Positions 9,871-17,525 of a DNA stretch of 64,000 nt are shown piece after piece. Below the pieces are notes generated by a model. That model was not told where the DNA came from. It was given only the letters and a program-made list of their open reading frames with translations, and did no database searches. A program made the translations under genes and the position numbers. Source of the DNA: Paraburkholderia sp041321145 (lineage in GTDB: Bacteria; Pseudomonadota; Gammaproteobacteria; Burkholderiales; Burkholderiaceae); the NCBI RefSeq assembly GCF_041321145.1, contig NZ_JBGGWA010000001.1:62001-126000 (forward strand). The letters are read 5' to 3'. Within the stretch, counting starts at the first letter, position 1, and every line of letters begins with the position of its first letter.

Positions 9871-10236
9871 GCCGTGAGCCGCTCACTGTTGCCAACCGTT
9901 AAATTCAATAAACGCAGCAGTCCGAATTAGATGCGTCATCGCGTCACACGCGTTAATCGAGAGCGGGACGTTTCTCCGCGCTTGCCAAGGCACGCCTTCA
10001 ATTCCCTCTCTCCCGCTCGCGGCCCTCTGCATCAAGGCCTTTGGCAAACGGCGTCCTAAGTTCAATCGCAAACAACGAGTCGCGCACAGGTGTTCGGCGC
10101 CTCGATAGCATTGCCGCAGGTCGAAAATTAAATGGAACCCACCTTCTAAACGGAGGACAGAGCTACGGGGTGCGTAATGCTTTTCATGTTTTTGATGCAC
10201 CCCGATCCCAACGTTTTATACCTCTGGAGGTATTCG
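9871..10236. promoter_or_regulatory. Intergenic leader of the peptide island
   Basis: 366 nt with no convincing gene; visibly less GC-rich than the flanks, and probably holding the promoter and 5' leader of the peptide gene. I could not place a good -35/-10 pair. Near the 3' end, TACCTC and GAGGTA form an inverted repeat (10219-10232) that spans the ribosome-binding site of the peptide gene. A leftward open frame at 9883-10200 has no homology I recognise and is not accepted as a gene. Confidence 0.4.
10219..10232 (+). promoter_or_regulatory. Inverted repeat overlapping the peptide ribosome-binding site
   Basis: TACCTC-TG-GAGGTA: the right arm contains the GGAGGT Shine-Dalgarno used 5 nt before the ATG at 10237. 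In RNA at least 5 bp could form with loop CTGG, which would hide the ribosome site. This suggests translational control, but the stem is short and may be chance. Confidence 0.35.
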
Positions 10237-10377
10237 ATGGAAAAGCTGATTCGTCAAATTGCTCAAAGCTCCGTATGGAATAAGTGGGTTGCCGCCAACT
10301 CCTCCGAGACAGATGGCTGCATTTCAGGCACCAAGGAAGGTTGTATTTCCGCTGCGAAGGCAGGTTGCATCAGCTAA
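10237..10377 (+). CDS. 46-residue putative RiPP precursor with three GCIS repeats
   Basis: Small peptide with a leader-like N-terminal half (MEKLIRQIAQSSVWNKWVAA, basic and amphipathic, with W14 and W17) and a repetitive C-terminal half. Residues 26-46 are DGCISGTK, EGCISAAK, AGCIS: Gly-Cys-Ile-Ser at 27-30, 35-38 and 43-46, exactly 8 residues apart and ending at the C terminus. The only cysteines are the three in the repeats. Codons of the repeats differ (GGC TGC ATT TCA; GGT TGT ATT TCC; GGT TGC ATC AGC) while residues are kept, arguing for coding selection. Start ATG 10237 has an ideal GGAGGT; an in-frame ATG at 10177 would add 20 residues. Followed by an adenylating enzyme, an accessory protein and an exporter. 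I do not recognise the peptide family; precursor status is inferred. Confidence 0.72.
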   Translation: MEKLIRQIAQSSVWNKWVAANSSETDGCISGTKEGCISAAKAGCIS

Positions 10378-10438
10378 TCGTTCCACGTTGCGAATGAGGT
10401 GACGGAAAGGTAGAACTTGCCTTCCTGACGCGCTCATG

Positions 10439-10471
10439 AGGCTGGTCCTTGCAAGCCGCAATGACCAGCTT
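10439..10471 (+). terminator. Hairpin between peptide gene and adenylating-enzyme gene
   Basis: Perfect 7-bp inverted repeat GCTGGTC (10441-10447) / GACCAGC (10463-10469), extendable by a G-T and an A-T pair, with a 15-nt loop and a weak pyrimidine tail (TTCTCCTT). The position, 60 nt after the peptide stop and 33 nt before the next start, fits a partial terminator or mRNA-stabilising hairpin giving more peptide than enzyme. Confidence 0.45.
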
Positions 10472-10503
10472 CTCCTTAATCGCAATAATGCTCTGGAGTG
10501 CAT

Positions 10504-11739
10504 ATGAACAACCAGCCTACGGTTGATGTAATCGAGCAGATCAGAGATATCCCCATATACCGGCAGTCGATTGCGGAAAAATTCTTTCCGATTCTTGAAA
10601 AGCCGGCAATCGCGCTGGACTTTCCCGACAACTGGATGACGCCGCGGCTCGCCACCGCGCTCGAGACAGGCGCAGCAGAATTCGTTCTCTCGACCGGAAC
10701 TCATCACGCAAGGATGCAAATCATCCGGCCGCCGTATTTCCTGTTGAACTCGTACTATCAGCTGTGGAGCGAGCATCCCGACATCCGGTTCACGTGGCAG
10801 CAACAGTGCCAGCGCGTATCCCTCGCTACCGTACTGGCAACCGAGCATGTAGCGAGATTGAACGCCCGCAGGCAGGGCACACACACTGCCGAAATCGCTT
10901 CGTCCGCAATGCGGCGGCTCGATGCGCGCACCTCGTATCTCAACCAGAAGCTCGATCCGGCACGCTGGGAACGCACCGACATCGAATGCATGCTCGACGA
11001 TATCGAAGCTGCCCGGCAGACCCATCCCAGTGGGTTCTATCATCTGGATTGTTCCAGCTATCATCTGGCCCATTTCGTACTGAAGGTCTCCGCCTACGGG
11101 CTCGAAGAACGCTTCCCGAAACCTGCCAGCATCATCCACGCTTACGAGTACACCCCGGCAAACGTCAGGCGGTTCCTGCTGGAGCAGTTCAGTTGCCCGC
11201 TCATCGATCTCTTCGGCAGCACCGAACTCGGTTATCTCTACTACAGCGATCGGCATGGCCGCTACTCGCCGTATCTCGACAAAATGCGCCTGGAACTCGT
11301 GCCGTTCGCGACGAGCAACACGATCTACAGCCTGATCGTGTCGAGCGTGCGCAATCCGTACATGCCACTGATTCGCTACCGCTCCGGCGACTGCGTCCAG
11401 ACCGCCGACGGTTCGGCGGACCCTGAAAAAATTGTCAGATTTTGCGGCCGCGAAAAGGAAATGCTGCGCGCTTCGCCCGGCATTGTGTCGCAAGCCGATT
11501 TCGACGACCTCATTCGCGCTGCGTCGCCGAATATCTTCATTTATCAATTGCGCCCGAAAGAGCAATGGCAAGCCTGCCTGCATTACACGACGTTCGACGG
11601 CGCCCCACTCTCGCCGCAGGAAGACGCTCATTTGCAAAGACGCATTCAGAAAGCGACGGGGATGGATTGCGCCACCTCACACCGCACCCATATCGCCATC
11701 GGCAAGTCAGGAAAATACGCGTGGCTCGCGAAATCCTGA
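10504..11739 (+). CDS. PaaK/LuxE-like adenylate-forming enzyme
   Basis: 411-residue member of the ANL superfamily, closest by eye to the phenylacetate-CoA ligase/coenzyme F390 synthetase/LuxE branch. Adenylation motifs: FVLSTGTHHARMQ (about 61-73, a changed phosphate-binding loop), DLFGSTELGYLYYSD (about 235-249, A5), LIRYRSGDCVQ (A7), RFCGREKEMLR (A8) and a C-terminal GKSGKYAW whose lysine could be the A10 catalytic residue. It should activate a carboxylate as acyl-AMP; acceptor and substrate are unknown. ATG 10504 is preferred (GGAG 5 nt upstream) over GTG 10498. It lies between the repeat peptide and an unknown protein plus exporter, suggesting it acts on the peptide or makes a moiety attached to it; this is inference. 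Confidence 0.8.
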   Translation: MNNQPTVDVIEQIRDIPIYRQSIAEKFFPILEKPAIALDFPDNWMTPRLATALETGAAEFVLSTGTHHARMQIIRPPYFLLNSYYQLWSEHPDIRFTWQQQCQRVSLATVLATEHVARLNARRQGTHTAEIASSAMRRLDARTSYLNQKLDPARWERTDIECMLDDIEAARQTHPSGFYHLDCSSYHLAHFVLKVSAYGLEERFPKPASIIHAYEYTPANVRRFLLEQFSCPLIDLFGSTELGYLYYSDRHGRYSPYLDKMRLELVPFATSNTIYSLIVSSVRNPYMPLIRYRSGDCVQTADGSADPEKIVRFCGREKEMLRASPGIVSQADFDDLIRAASPNIFIYQLRPKEQWQACLHYTTFDGAPLSPQEDAHLQRRIQKATGMDCATSHRTHIAIGKSGKYAWLAKS

Positions 11740-11785
11740 GGGTAGGCCAAAGTCTTAACTATCATCCCTGCAACGAGGAAAACGC

Positions 11786-12298
11786 ATGCATTCCACGCAT
11801 CCTGCTCCGGTCATCGACGCGAAGACATTGCTCGGCGAAGAATTTTATTCGGAAGTAATCCTATATTTTACCCACCGCACCAATTCGCCCTTGGACTATG
11901 TGGAACGGCAGTTGATGGAATGCCTGCGGTATCTTTATCTGGTCTCGAAGCATCGGGAACAACTGAGTGGTCTTTTTCTGCCGGTCGAGCAGCAGATCGA
12001 CGAAATCTGGCATTACCTCATTCTCCAGACACGCGAATACCGGACGCTCTGTGAAGAACGTTTGCCCGGAGGCTTCTTTATCGAGCACCGCAGCTGCCCT
12101 TACGCGACCTATCAGCAGGAGCCGAGCCGTGAGCAACTGATCGAGCAATCGCTTCGCTGGTTGCCGTTGTACCGGGAAACCTTTGGCCCATTCGACGAGG
12201 GCGCGCTGCCGCATTGGACCATGCCTCGTTTTCTCCGCGACGAGATGGGCCTGTCCTTGGCGGAGATCGCGCAACTCGAAGCCCACAGGACTGCCTGA
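11786..12298 (+). CDS. GRDP-like (glycine-rich domain protein-like) conserved protein
   Basis: 170 residues, no signal peptide or membrane segment. QQIDEIWHYLILQTREYRTLCEE (about residues 71-93) followed by FFIEHRSCPY matches the conserved core of the GRDP-like family (D-E-x-W-H ... T-R-x-Y ... C ... H), whose biochemical role is unknown. The conserved His, Cys and acidic residues could bind metal. The ATG has GAGGA 7 nt upstream. It starts 47 nt after the adenylating enzyme and ends 12 nt before the exporter, so it is almost certainly in their operon. Family assignment is by eye from one motif block; an enzymatic role in peptide modification is speculation. Confidence 0.6.
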   Translation: MHSTHPAPVIDAKTLLGEEFYSEVILYFTHRTNSPLDYVERQLMECLRYLYLVSKHREQLSGLFLPVEQQIDEIWHYLILQTREYRTLCEERLPGGFFIEHRSCPYATYQQEPSREQLIEQSLRWLPLYRETFGPFDEGALPHWTMPRFLRDEMGLSLAEIAQLEAHRTA

Positions 12299-12309
12299 GG
12301 GCAGACACC

Positions 12310-13785
12310 ATGACAGGCTACCGGGACTCGCAGCGCCTCGGGGGCGGACGTGATCGACGGTCCACAAACACGCTTGCTCTCGCCGTCGTCCTGGCCTGCC
12401 AGCTCATGGTGGTCCTCGACGGGACAGTGATATACGCGGCACTGCCGCATCTTCGGGCAGACCTTCGGCTTGCGCGCGCGGATCTCTCCTGGGTGCAGAA
12501 TGCCTACATGCTGACGTTCGGCGGGTTCATGCTGCTGGGCGCCCGCATCGGCGACATCCTGGGACACCGTCGCGTCTTTCTGACCGCCAGTGCGGTGTTT
12601 GTCCTCGCGTCGTCGGCTGGCGGGCTCACGCAATCCCTCCACGGGCTGCTCATCGCGCGCGGCCTGCAAGGCATCGCCGGCGCCTTCGCCGCGCCTTCCG
12701 CACTCGCACTGCTCATGTTGCTTTTCCCGGAAGGCGCGGCGCGTGTGCGTGCGATCAGACTTTACACAGCGGTATCCGGCGGTGGTAGCGCAGCCGGACT
12801 GGTGCTCGGCGGGGTACTGACCGATTTCGTCTCCTGGCGTTGGGTACTGTTCATCAATGTGCCCATTGGCGCACTTTTGCTGATGCTGGGGCCGCGATGC
12901 CTGCCTGAAGCGCCGCGCGACGGCGGCCACTTCGACGCCATGGGCGCGTTGACCGTCACCCTCGGCACCAGCCTTCTGGTGTACGGACTCGTACGTTGCG
13001 TGCCGGACGGTGCGGGACATCCGGGAGTCCTGGCCTCGCTCATCGCAGCCGGACTATTGCTCACCACCTTCGTTCTCATAGAGAAGGGGGCGCGGCAACC
13101 CATTACTCCGCTCTCGCTATTCGCCAACGCGCAGCGTTCAGGCGCCTATGCCGGCAGGATGCTGCTGATAGGCGGCATGCTGGGGACCTTCTTTTTCCTG
13201 GTCCAATATGTCCAGGAAGTCCTTGAGTTCAGCGCGTTCCGCGCGGGTCTCGCCTTCCTGCCGCTATCGGTTACGCAGTTTCTGATGGTGATGTATGGCG
13301 TGCCCCGGCTCATGCCCCGACTGGGTGGCAAAGGTCTGCTGGCGGGAGGACTGCTGATCGCGGCGAGCGGCATGGTATGCCTGAGCAGGGTGAATGCCGA
13401 CACCGAGTTTTTCGCCGACCTCGCATTGCCCATCATGATGTTGGGAATCGGCACCGGCGCAGCGCTCGTGCCGCTTACCACGGCCGGCATCGCCGGCGTG
13501 GCACCGCACGACGCGGGTGCGGCTTCCGGTTTGATCAACGCGACGCACTATATCGGCGGCGCACTGGGCACGGCGGTTGTCGTCTTCATTGTCGATCTGA
13601 CGCTTAGCCGTGCCGCTCTATCGCGAGCGCTTACCGGCCCGGCATTGGAATCGGGGGCAAAGGCCGAACTCACACATGCGCTGTCGGTGTCGGCTGCCAC
13701 GTCTGCGGCGTTCTTCGTATTGGCGCTGCTCATCGTGCTCGTCACGATCCGCCGCCCACGTCCCCGCACACTGCCGGCGCCATAA
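12310..13785 (+). CDS. MFS exporter, DHA2 (EmrB/QacA-type, 14 TM) family
   Basis: 491-residue proton-driven exporter of the inner membrane. VVLDGTVIYAALPHL in helix 1 is the DHA2 motif, GARIGDILGHRR the loop 2-3 MFS motif A, and GGGSAAGLVLGGVLTDFVSWRWVLFINVP covers the motif C region; about 14 hydrophobic segments follow through FFVLALLIVLVTI. I chose ATG 12310, 12 nt after the preceding stop; an in-frame start at 12214 would lie within that gene. As last gene of the island it probably exports the mature peptide-derived product or gives self-protection, as MFS exporters do in some peptide antibiotic loci. Substrate is unknown. Confidence 0.9.
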   Translation: MTGYRDSQRLGGGRDRRSTNTLALAVVLACQLMVVLDGTVIYAALPHLRADLRLARADLSWVQNAYMLTFGGFMLLGARIGDILGHRRVFLTASAVFVLASSAGGLTQSLHGLLIARGLQGIAGAFAAPSALALLMLLFPEGAARVRAIRLYTAVSGGGSAAGLVLGGVLTDFVSWRWVLFINVPIGALLLMLGPRCLPEAPRDGGHFDAMGALTVTLGTSLLVYGLVRCVPDGAGHPGVLASLIAAGLLLTTFVLIEKGARQPITPLSLFANAQRSGAYAGRMLLIGGMLGTFFFLVQYVQEVLEFSAFRAGLAFLPLSVTQFLMVMYGVPRLMPRLGGKGLLAGGLLIAASGMVCLSRVNADTEFFADLALPIMMLGIGTGAALVPLTTAGIAGVAPHDAGAASGLINATHYIGGALGTAVVVFIVDLTLSRAALSRALTGPALESGAKAELTHALSVSAATSAAFFVLALLIVLVTIRRPRPRTLPAP

Positions 13786-13792
13786 GCGACGT

Positions 13793-13832
13793 AAGCGGCG
13801 GGCCGGCCCTCGGATCGGGCCGCCTCCGCTTT
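13793..13832. terminator. Hairpin between convergent MFS gene and metZ
   Basis: AAGCGG (13793-13798) pairs with CCGCTT (13827-13832) and CGGCCC with GGGCCG inside, around a TCGGATC loop. It lies between the ends of two convergent genes and may stop transcription from both sides. No long T-run is present. Confidence 0.5.
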
Positions 13833-13837
13833 GCGAC

Positions 13838-15028
13838 TTAACCCGTCAGACCGCGCTCCAGATCGCCACGGATGTCGCCGGCGTTTTCCAGACCCACAGC
13901 CAAACGAATCAAGCCTTCGCTGATACCCGCCGCCGCACGCGCCTCCGGCGTCACGCGACCATGCGTGGTCGTAGCCGGATGCGTGATGGTGGTACGCGTA
14001 TCGCCGAGGTTGCCGGTGATCGAGCAAATCTTCGTGCTGTCGATCACGCGCCAGGCATTCGCGCGCATCTGCTCCGGCGTCTCGCCCTTCAGTTCGAACG
14101 ACAGGATCGCGCCGCCCGCCTTCTGCTGACGCATGGCCAGCGCATGCTGCGGATGCGACTCGAGCCCCGGGTAGAACACGCGGTTCACGGCCGGATGCGC
14201 CTCGAGCCAGCGGGCGATTTCGAGCGCATTCTCCGACTGCTTTTCGACGCGCAGCGACAGCGTTTCCATACCCTTGAGCAGCACCCAGGCGTTGAACGCC
14301 GACAACGTCGGCCCGGCGCTGCGCACGAACGGGAACACCTTCTCCATGATGAACTTCTTCGAGCCGACCAGCGCGCCGCCGAGCACCCGGCCTTGTCCGT
14401 CGAGAAACTTGGTGGCCGAATGCATCACGACGTCCGCGCCGAGCTTCAGCGGCTGTTGCAACGCCGGGCTACAGAAGCAGTTGTCGACGACGAACACCGC
14501 ATTGGCCGCCTTCGCGATCTTACTGATCGCTTCGATGTCGGCGACTTCGGTCAGCGGATTCGACGGCGTTTCAAGGAAGAACATCTTCGTCTCGGGACGC
14601 ACGGCGTTTTTCCACGCGTCCAGATCGGTCGGATCGACAAAGGTCGTCGTAATGCCGAACTTGCTGAATATCTGCGAGAACATGCCGAGCGTCGAACCGA
14701 ACAGGGCTTGCGAGCTGACCAGATGGTCGCCGGCCTGCAGCACCGACATCACCACCGACATGATCGCGGCCATCCCCGAAGCGGTGGCCATGCACGCTTC
14801 ACCACCTTCAAGCGCGGCCAGACGGTCCTGGAACATCGAGACCGTTGGGTTCGTGAAGCGCGAGTACGTGTAGTTGTCTTCGGAATTCTTGAATTTTTCG
14901 GCGGCGTCCGCGGCACTCGCGAAGACGAAGCTCGACGTCAGGAAAATCGCTTCCGAATGTTCATTGAAGTCGCTGCGCACTGTGCCCGAGCGGACTGCCA
15001 GCGTATCGAAGTTCAGGGAGTCGTCCAT
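13838..15028 (-). CDS. metZ: O-succinylhomoserine sulfhydrylase
   Basis: Cys/Met-metabolism PLP enzyme that makes homocysteine directly from O-succinylhomoserine and sulfide. The 396-residue protein has the fold-type I features: YSRFTNPTVSMFQDRLAALEGGEACMATASGMAA, the DNCFCSPALQQPL cofactor Asp region, and HSATKFLDGQGR with the PLP lysine near residue 207. ATG 15028 (MDDSLNFDTLAVRSG) is the normal start; an upstream in-frame start would add 37 unrelated residues across a terminator hairpin. Assignment as metZ rather than metB or metC comes from the DNCFCSP-type sequence and the conserved position downstream of purF in Burkholderiales. Confidence 0.92.
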   Translation of the reverse strand: MDDSLNFDTLAVRSGTVRSDFNEHSEAIFLTSSFVFASAADAAEKFKNSEDNYTYSRFTNPTVSMFQDRLAALEGGEACMATASGMAAIMSVVMSVLQAGDHLVSSQALFGSTLGMFSQIFSKFGITTTFVDPTDLDAWKNAVRPETKMFFLETPSNPLTEVADIEAISKIAKAANAVFVVDNCFCSPALQQPLKLGADVVMHSATKFLDGQGRVLGGALVGSKKFIMEKVFPFVRSAGPTLSAFNAWVLLKGMETLSLRVEKQSENALEIARWLEAHPAVNRVFYPGLESHPQHALAMRQQKAGGAILSFELKGETPEQMRANAWRVIDSTKICSITGNLGDTRTTITHPATTTHGRVTPEARAAAGISEGLIRLAVGLENAGDIRGDLERGLTG

Positions 15029-15111
15029 GTTGGTTCTGTTTTCCAATGTTCCAGGCTGGGTTCGTTGTCTACGGCTCGCGTGAGACGAGCGCGTAACGCC
15101 GAACGGCAGCA

Positions 15112-15149
15112 ACAAAAAAGCCCGCTTTTGCGTCGGCATAAGCGGGCTT
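15112..15149 (-). terminator. Rho-independent terminator after purF
   Basis: AAGCCCGCTT (15118-15127) pairs with AAGCGGGCTT (15140-15149); on the minus strand the hairpin is followed by a T-run complementary to the A-run at 15113-15119. It lies between purF and metZ and would end the purF transcript, giving metZ its own promoter in the roughly 80 nt that follow. Confidence 0.85.
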
Positions 15150-15319
15150 CATGTGCGGGGGAAGCTGGAGCGGAGGCGGATGATTGCGGCTTTTCCACCA
15201 TTCGCTTTAGCTGTTTTGGGTTGCCCCGCGTCCGCAAGCTGAGTTCAAATCGACGCAAGCCATCATGCTAACACGCTCGTGGTGTGGCGTGCAGCAAGCC
15301 ACGCCGCGAGCGCTATTGC

Positions 15320-16870
15320 TCAACCCACCGACAGTTGCAGATGCAGTTGCGAACGCGCCGGGCCGCCGCCGTCGATCGCTTCGCTCGCGGCGTCGCGGTC
15401 CGATTGCGAGGACGGGGCGAGACGCGCCGTTTCGATGCGATCGAGGTACTCGGTGGTGACATCGCCCGTGACGTAATTACCGTCGAAGCACGACGCTTCG
15501 AATTCCTTCAGCGCCGGATTGATGTCGCGTACCGCCTGCTTCAACGCGTCGACGTCCTGATAAACGAGATGGTCCGCGCCGATCATGCGCGCGACTTCTT
15601 CGTCCGTACGGCCGTGCGCGACGAGTTCACCGCGCGTCGGCATATCGATGCCGTAGACGTTCGGGAATTTCACCGGCGGCGCTGCCGAAGCGAAGATCAC
15701 CTTGTTCGCGCCGGCATCGCGCGCCATCTGCACGATTTCATGCGAGGTGGTGCCGCGCACGATCGAATCGTCGACGATCAACACGTTCTTGCCCTTGAAC
15801 TCGATGCCCATGGCGTTCAGCTTCTGACGCACCGACTTCTTGCGTACCGCCTGGCCCGGCATGATGAAGGTGCGGCCCACGTAACGGTTCTTGAAGAAGC
15901 CTTCGCGATACTCCACACCCAGCTTCTTCGCGACCTGCATCGCGGCCGGACGGGACGAATCGGGAATCGGCATCACGACGTCGATCGCGACGTCGGGCAA
16001 TTCGCGCTTGATCTTCTCGGCGAGGTAATCGCCCATGCGCAGACGCACGTTGTAGACCGGCACGCCGTCAAGCACCGAGTCCGGACGCGCGAGGTACACG
16101 AGTTCGAAAATGCACGGATTCAGGCTCGGGTTCGTCGCGCATTGCTGCGAATGCAGGTTGCCGGCGAGGTCGATGAAAATCGCTTCACCCGGCGCAATGT
16201 CGCGCACGAATTCGAAACCGATCCCTTCGATCGCGACCGATTCCGACGCCAGAATCCATTCGACGCCTTCCGGCGTTTCCTGCTTGCCCAGACACAGCGG
16301 ACGGATACCGAACGGGTCGCGGAAACCGAGCAAACCGTAACCGGCGATCAACGACACGATCGCGTACGAACCCCGCACCCGGCGATGCACGCCCGACACG
16401 GCGTTGAACAGCGCTGCGGGATCGAGCTGCAGACCCGAACTGGATAGCTGCAATTCGTGCGCGAGCACGTTGAGCATCACTTCGGTGTCGGAATTGGTGT
16501 TGATGTGGCGGCGATCGATGCGGAACATCTCATCTTTCAGCTGCTGCCAGTTGGTCAGATTGCCGTTGTGCGCGAGGATGATGCCGAACGGCGCGTTCAC
16601 GTAGAACGGCTGGGCTTCTTCTTCACTCGACGCGGAACCGGCGGTCGGGTAACGGACCTGGCCGATGCCGCACGTGCCGGGCAAGCTGCGCATGTTGCGC
16701 GTGCGGAACACGTCGCGCACCATGCCGTTGGCCTTGTGCATGTGGAAATTGCTGCCGTTCGCCGTCGCGATGCCGGCGGCGTCCTGACCGCGGTGCTGCA
16801 GGAGCAGCAGGCTGTCATAGATCAGCTGATTGACCGGGGATTGGGAAACTACGCCTACGATGCCGCACAT
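15320..16870 (-). CDS. purF: Amidophosphoribosyltransferase
   Basis: First committed enzyme of purine synthesis: PRPP plus glutamine to 5-phosphoribosylamine. The protein is 516 residues. It starts MCGIVGVV, giving the N-terminal Cys nucleophile of class II glutaminases after Met removal; start ATG 16870 is fixed by this, although the frame stays open 27 codons upstream. The PRPP-binding signature VLIVDDSIVRGTTS lies around residues 360-375, with glutaminase residues in RYPTAG and LAHNGNLTN. cvpA lies 153 nt upstream in the same direction, the classic cvpA-purF pair. The gap between them holds a GC-rich hairpin repeat. Confidence 0.97.
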   Translation of the reverse strand: MCGIVGVVSQSPVNQLIYDSLLLLQHRGQDAAGIATANGSNFHMHKANGMVRDVFRTRNMRSLPGTCGIGQVRYPTAGSASSEEEAQPFYVNAPFGIILAHNGNLTNWQQLKDEMFRIDRRHINTNSDTEVMLNVLAHELQLSSSGLQLDPAALFNAVSGVHRRVRGSYAIVSLIAGYGLLGFRDPFGIRPLCLGKQETPEGVEWILASESVAIEGIGFEFVRDIAPGEAIFIDLAGNLHSQQCATNPSLNPCIFELVYLARPDSVLDGVPVYNVRLRMGDYLAEKIKRELPDVAIDVVMPIPDSSRPAAMQVAKKLGVEYREGFFKNRYVGRTFIMPGQAVRKKSVRQKLNAMGIEFKGKNVLIVDDSIVRGTTSHEIVQMARDAGANKVIFASAAPPVKFPNVYGIDMPTRGELVAHGRTDEEVARMIGADHLVYQDVDALKQAVRDINPALKEFEASCFDGNYVTGDVTTEYLDRIETARLAPSSQSDRDAASEAIDGGGPARSQLHLQLSVG

Positions 16871-16922
16871 GGCATGTCCTTCAAAGGTACAAAATTCGTC
16901 ATGGCGGCCGGATGCCTGCGAT

Positions 16923-16950
16923 GGCCCCCAAGGGGACTTCCTTCGGGGCA
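16923..16950 (-). repeat. GC-rich hairpin repeat in the purF leader
   Basis: On the minus strand CCCCGAAGG and CCTTGGGGG face each other across AAGTCC, forming a stem with one G-G mismatch, 53 nt upstream of the purF start. The form resembles GC-rich palindromic intergenic repeats common in Burkholderiales. It may shape the cvpA-purF mRNA; function unknown. Confidence 0.5.
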
Positions 16951-17023
16951 TACGCGATGGTACGCAAAGGCAACCGGATTGCGCCGGAGTCCTGCGGCGT
17001 TCCTCTAGTCACTCACCTGATCG

Positions 17024-17518
17024 TCACACGCGGACGTAAGCAGCGAGCGTCTCGGGAAGCAGCGGTTTCATTACGTGCACGCCCTCGACCGCATAGGGTC
17101 GAAGCAAGGCGTTGCGCCAGAATTCCTGTTGGGGCAGTTCAGTCAAGCCTGCAAGGGCGACCAGAATCAGCACCAGAATGACCCCGCGCACGAGGCCGAA
17201 CATCAAACCGAGCGAGCGGTCCACGCCGCTCAAACCGGTTGCCTGCACAAGGCGGCTCAGGAGGGCGTTCAGCACGCTCGCCACCAGCATCACGCCGATC
17301 ACCACCAGCGCAAACGCCAACAGCCACTGGGTCAACGCGCCGCCCGGCCACGTGGCAGGGATAAAGGGCACGACATAACCGACAAAGCGGCAAGCAATGA
17401 AGAACGCCGCGATCCAGCCAATCAGCCCGAATATCTCAGACAAAAAGCCGCGCCACGTGCCGCGCAACGCCGACAAACCGATCACCGCCATTACAGCGTA
17501 GTCGAAGGCCGTGAACAT
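17024..17518 (-). CDS. cvpA: CvpA family membrane protein
   Basis: 164-residue inner-membrane protein with four predicted hydrophobic helices: DYAVMAVIGLSALRG, IFGLIGWIAAFFIACRFVGY, QWLLAFALVVIGVMLVASVL and LMFGLVRGVILVLILVALAG. CvpA was first known from colicin V production in E. coli and is widespread next to purF; its molecular role remains unclear, with links to envelope homeostasis. ATG 17518 lies just 7 nt after the SPOR-domain gene stop, so translation is likely coupled. Length and position match the family. Confidence 0.92.
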   Translation of the reverse strand: MFTAFDYAVMAVIGLSALRGTWRGFLSEIFGLIGWIAAFFIACRFVGYVVPFIPATWPGGALTQWLLAFALVVIGVMLVASVLNALLSRLVQATGLSGVDRSLGLMFGLVRGVILVLILVALAGLTELPQQEFWRNALLRPYAVEGVHVMKPLLPETLAAYVRV

Positions 17519-17525
17519 CGCTCGC

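Noticed and set aside
9883..10200. Leftward 105-codon frame in the gap before the peptide gene
   Set aside because: No ribosome site or family resemblance, and composition unlike neighbouring genes.
10324..11637. Long leftward open frame (437 codons) antisense to the peptide and adenylating-enzyme genes
   Set aside because: No recognisable domain; it mirrors the GC-rich codon pattern of the real gene on the plus strand, which has a ribosome site and adenylation motifs.
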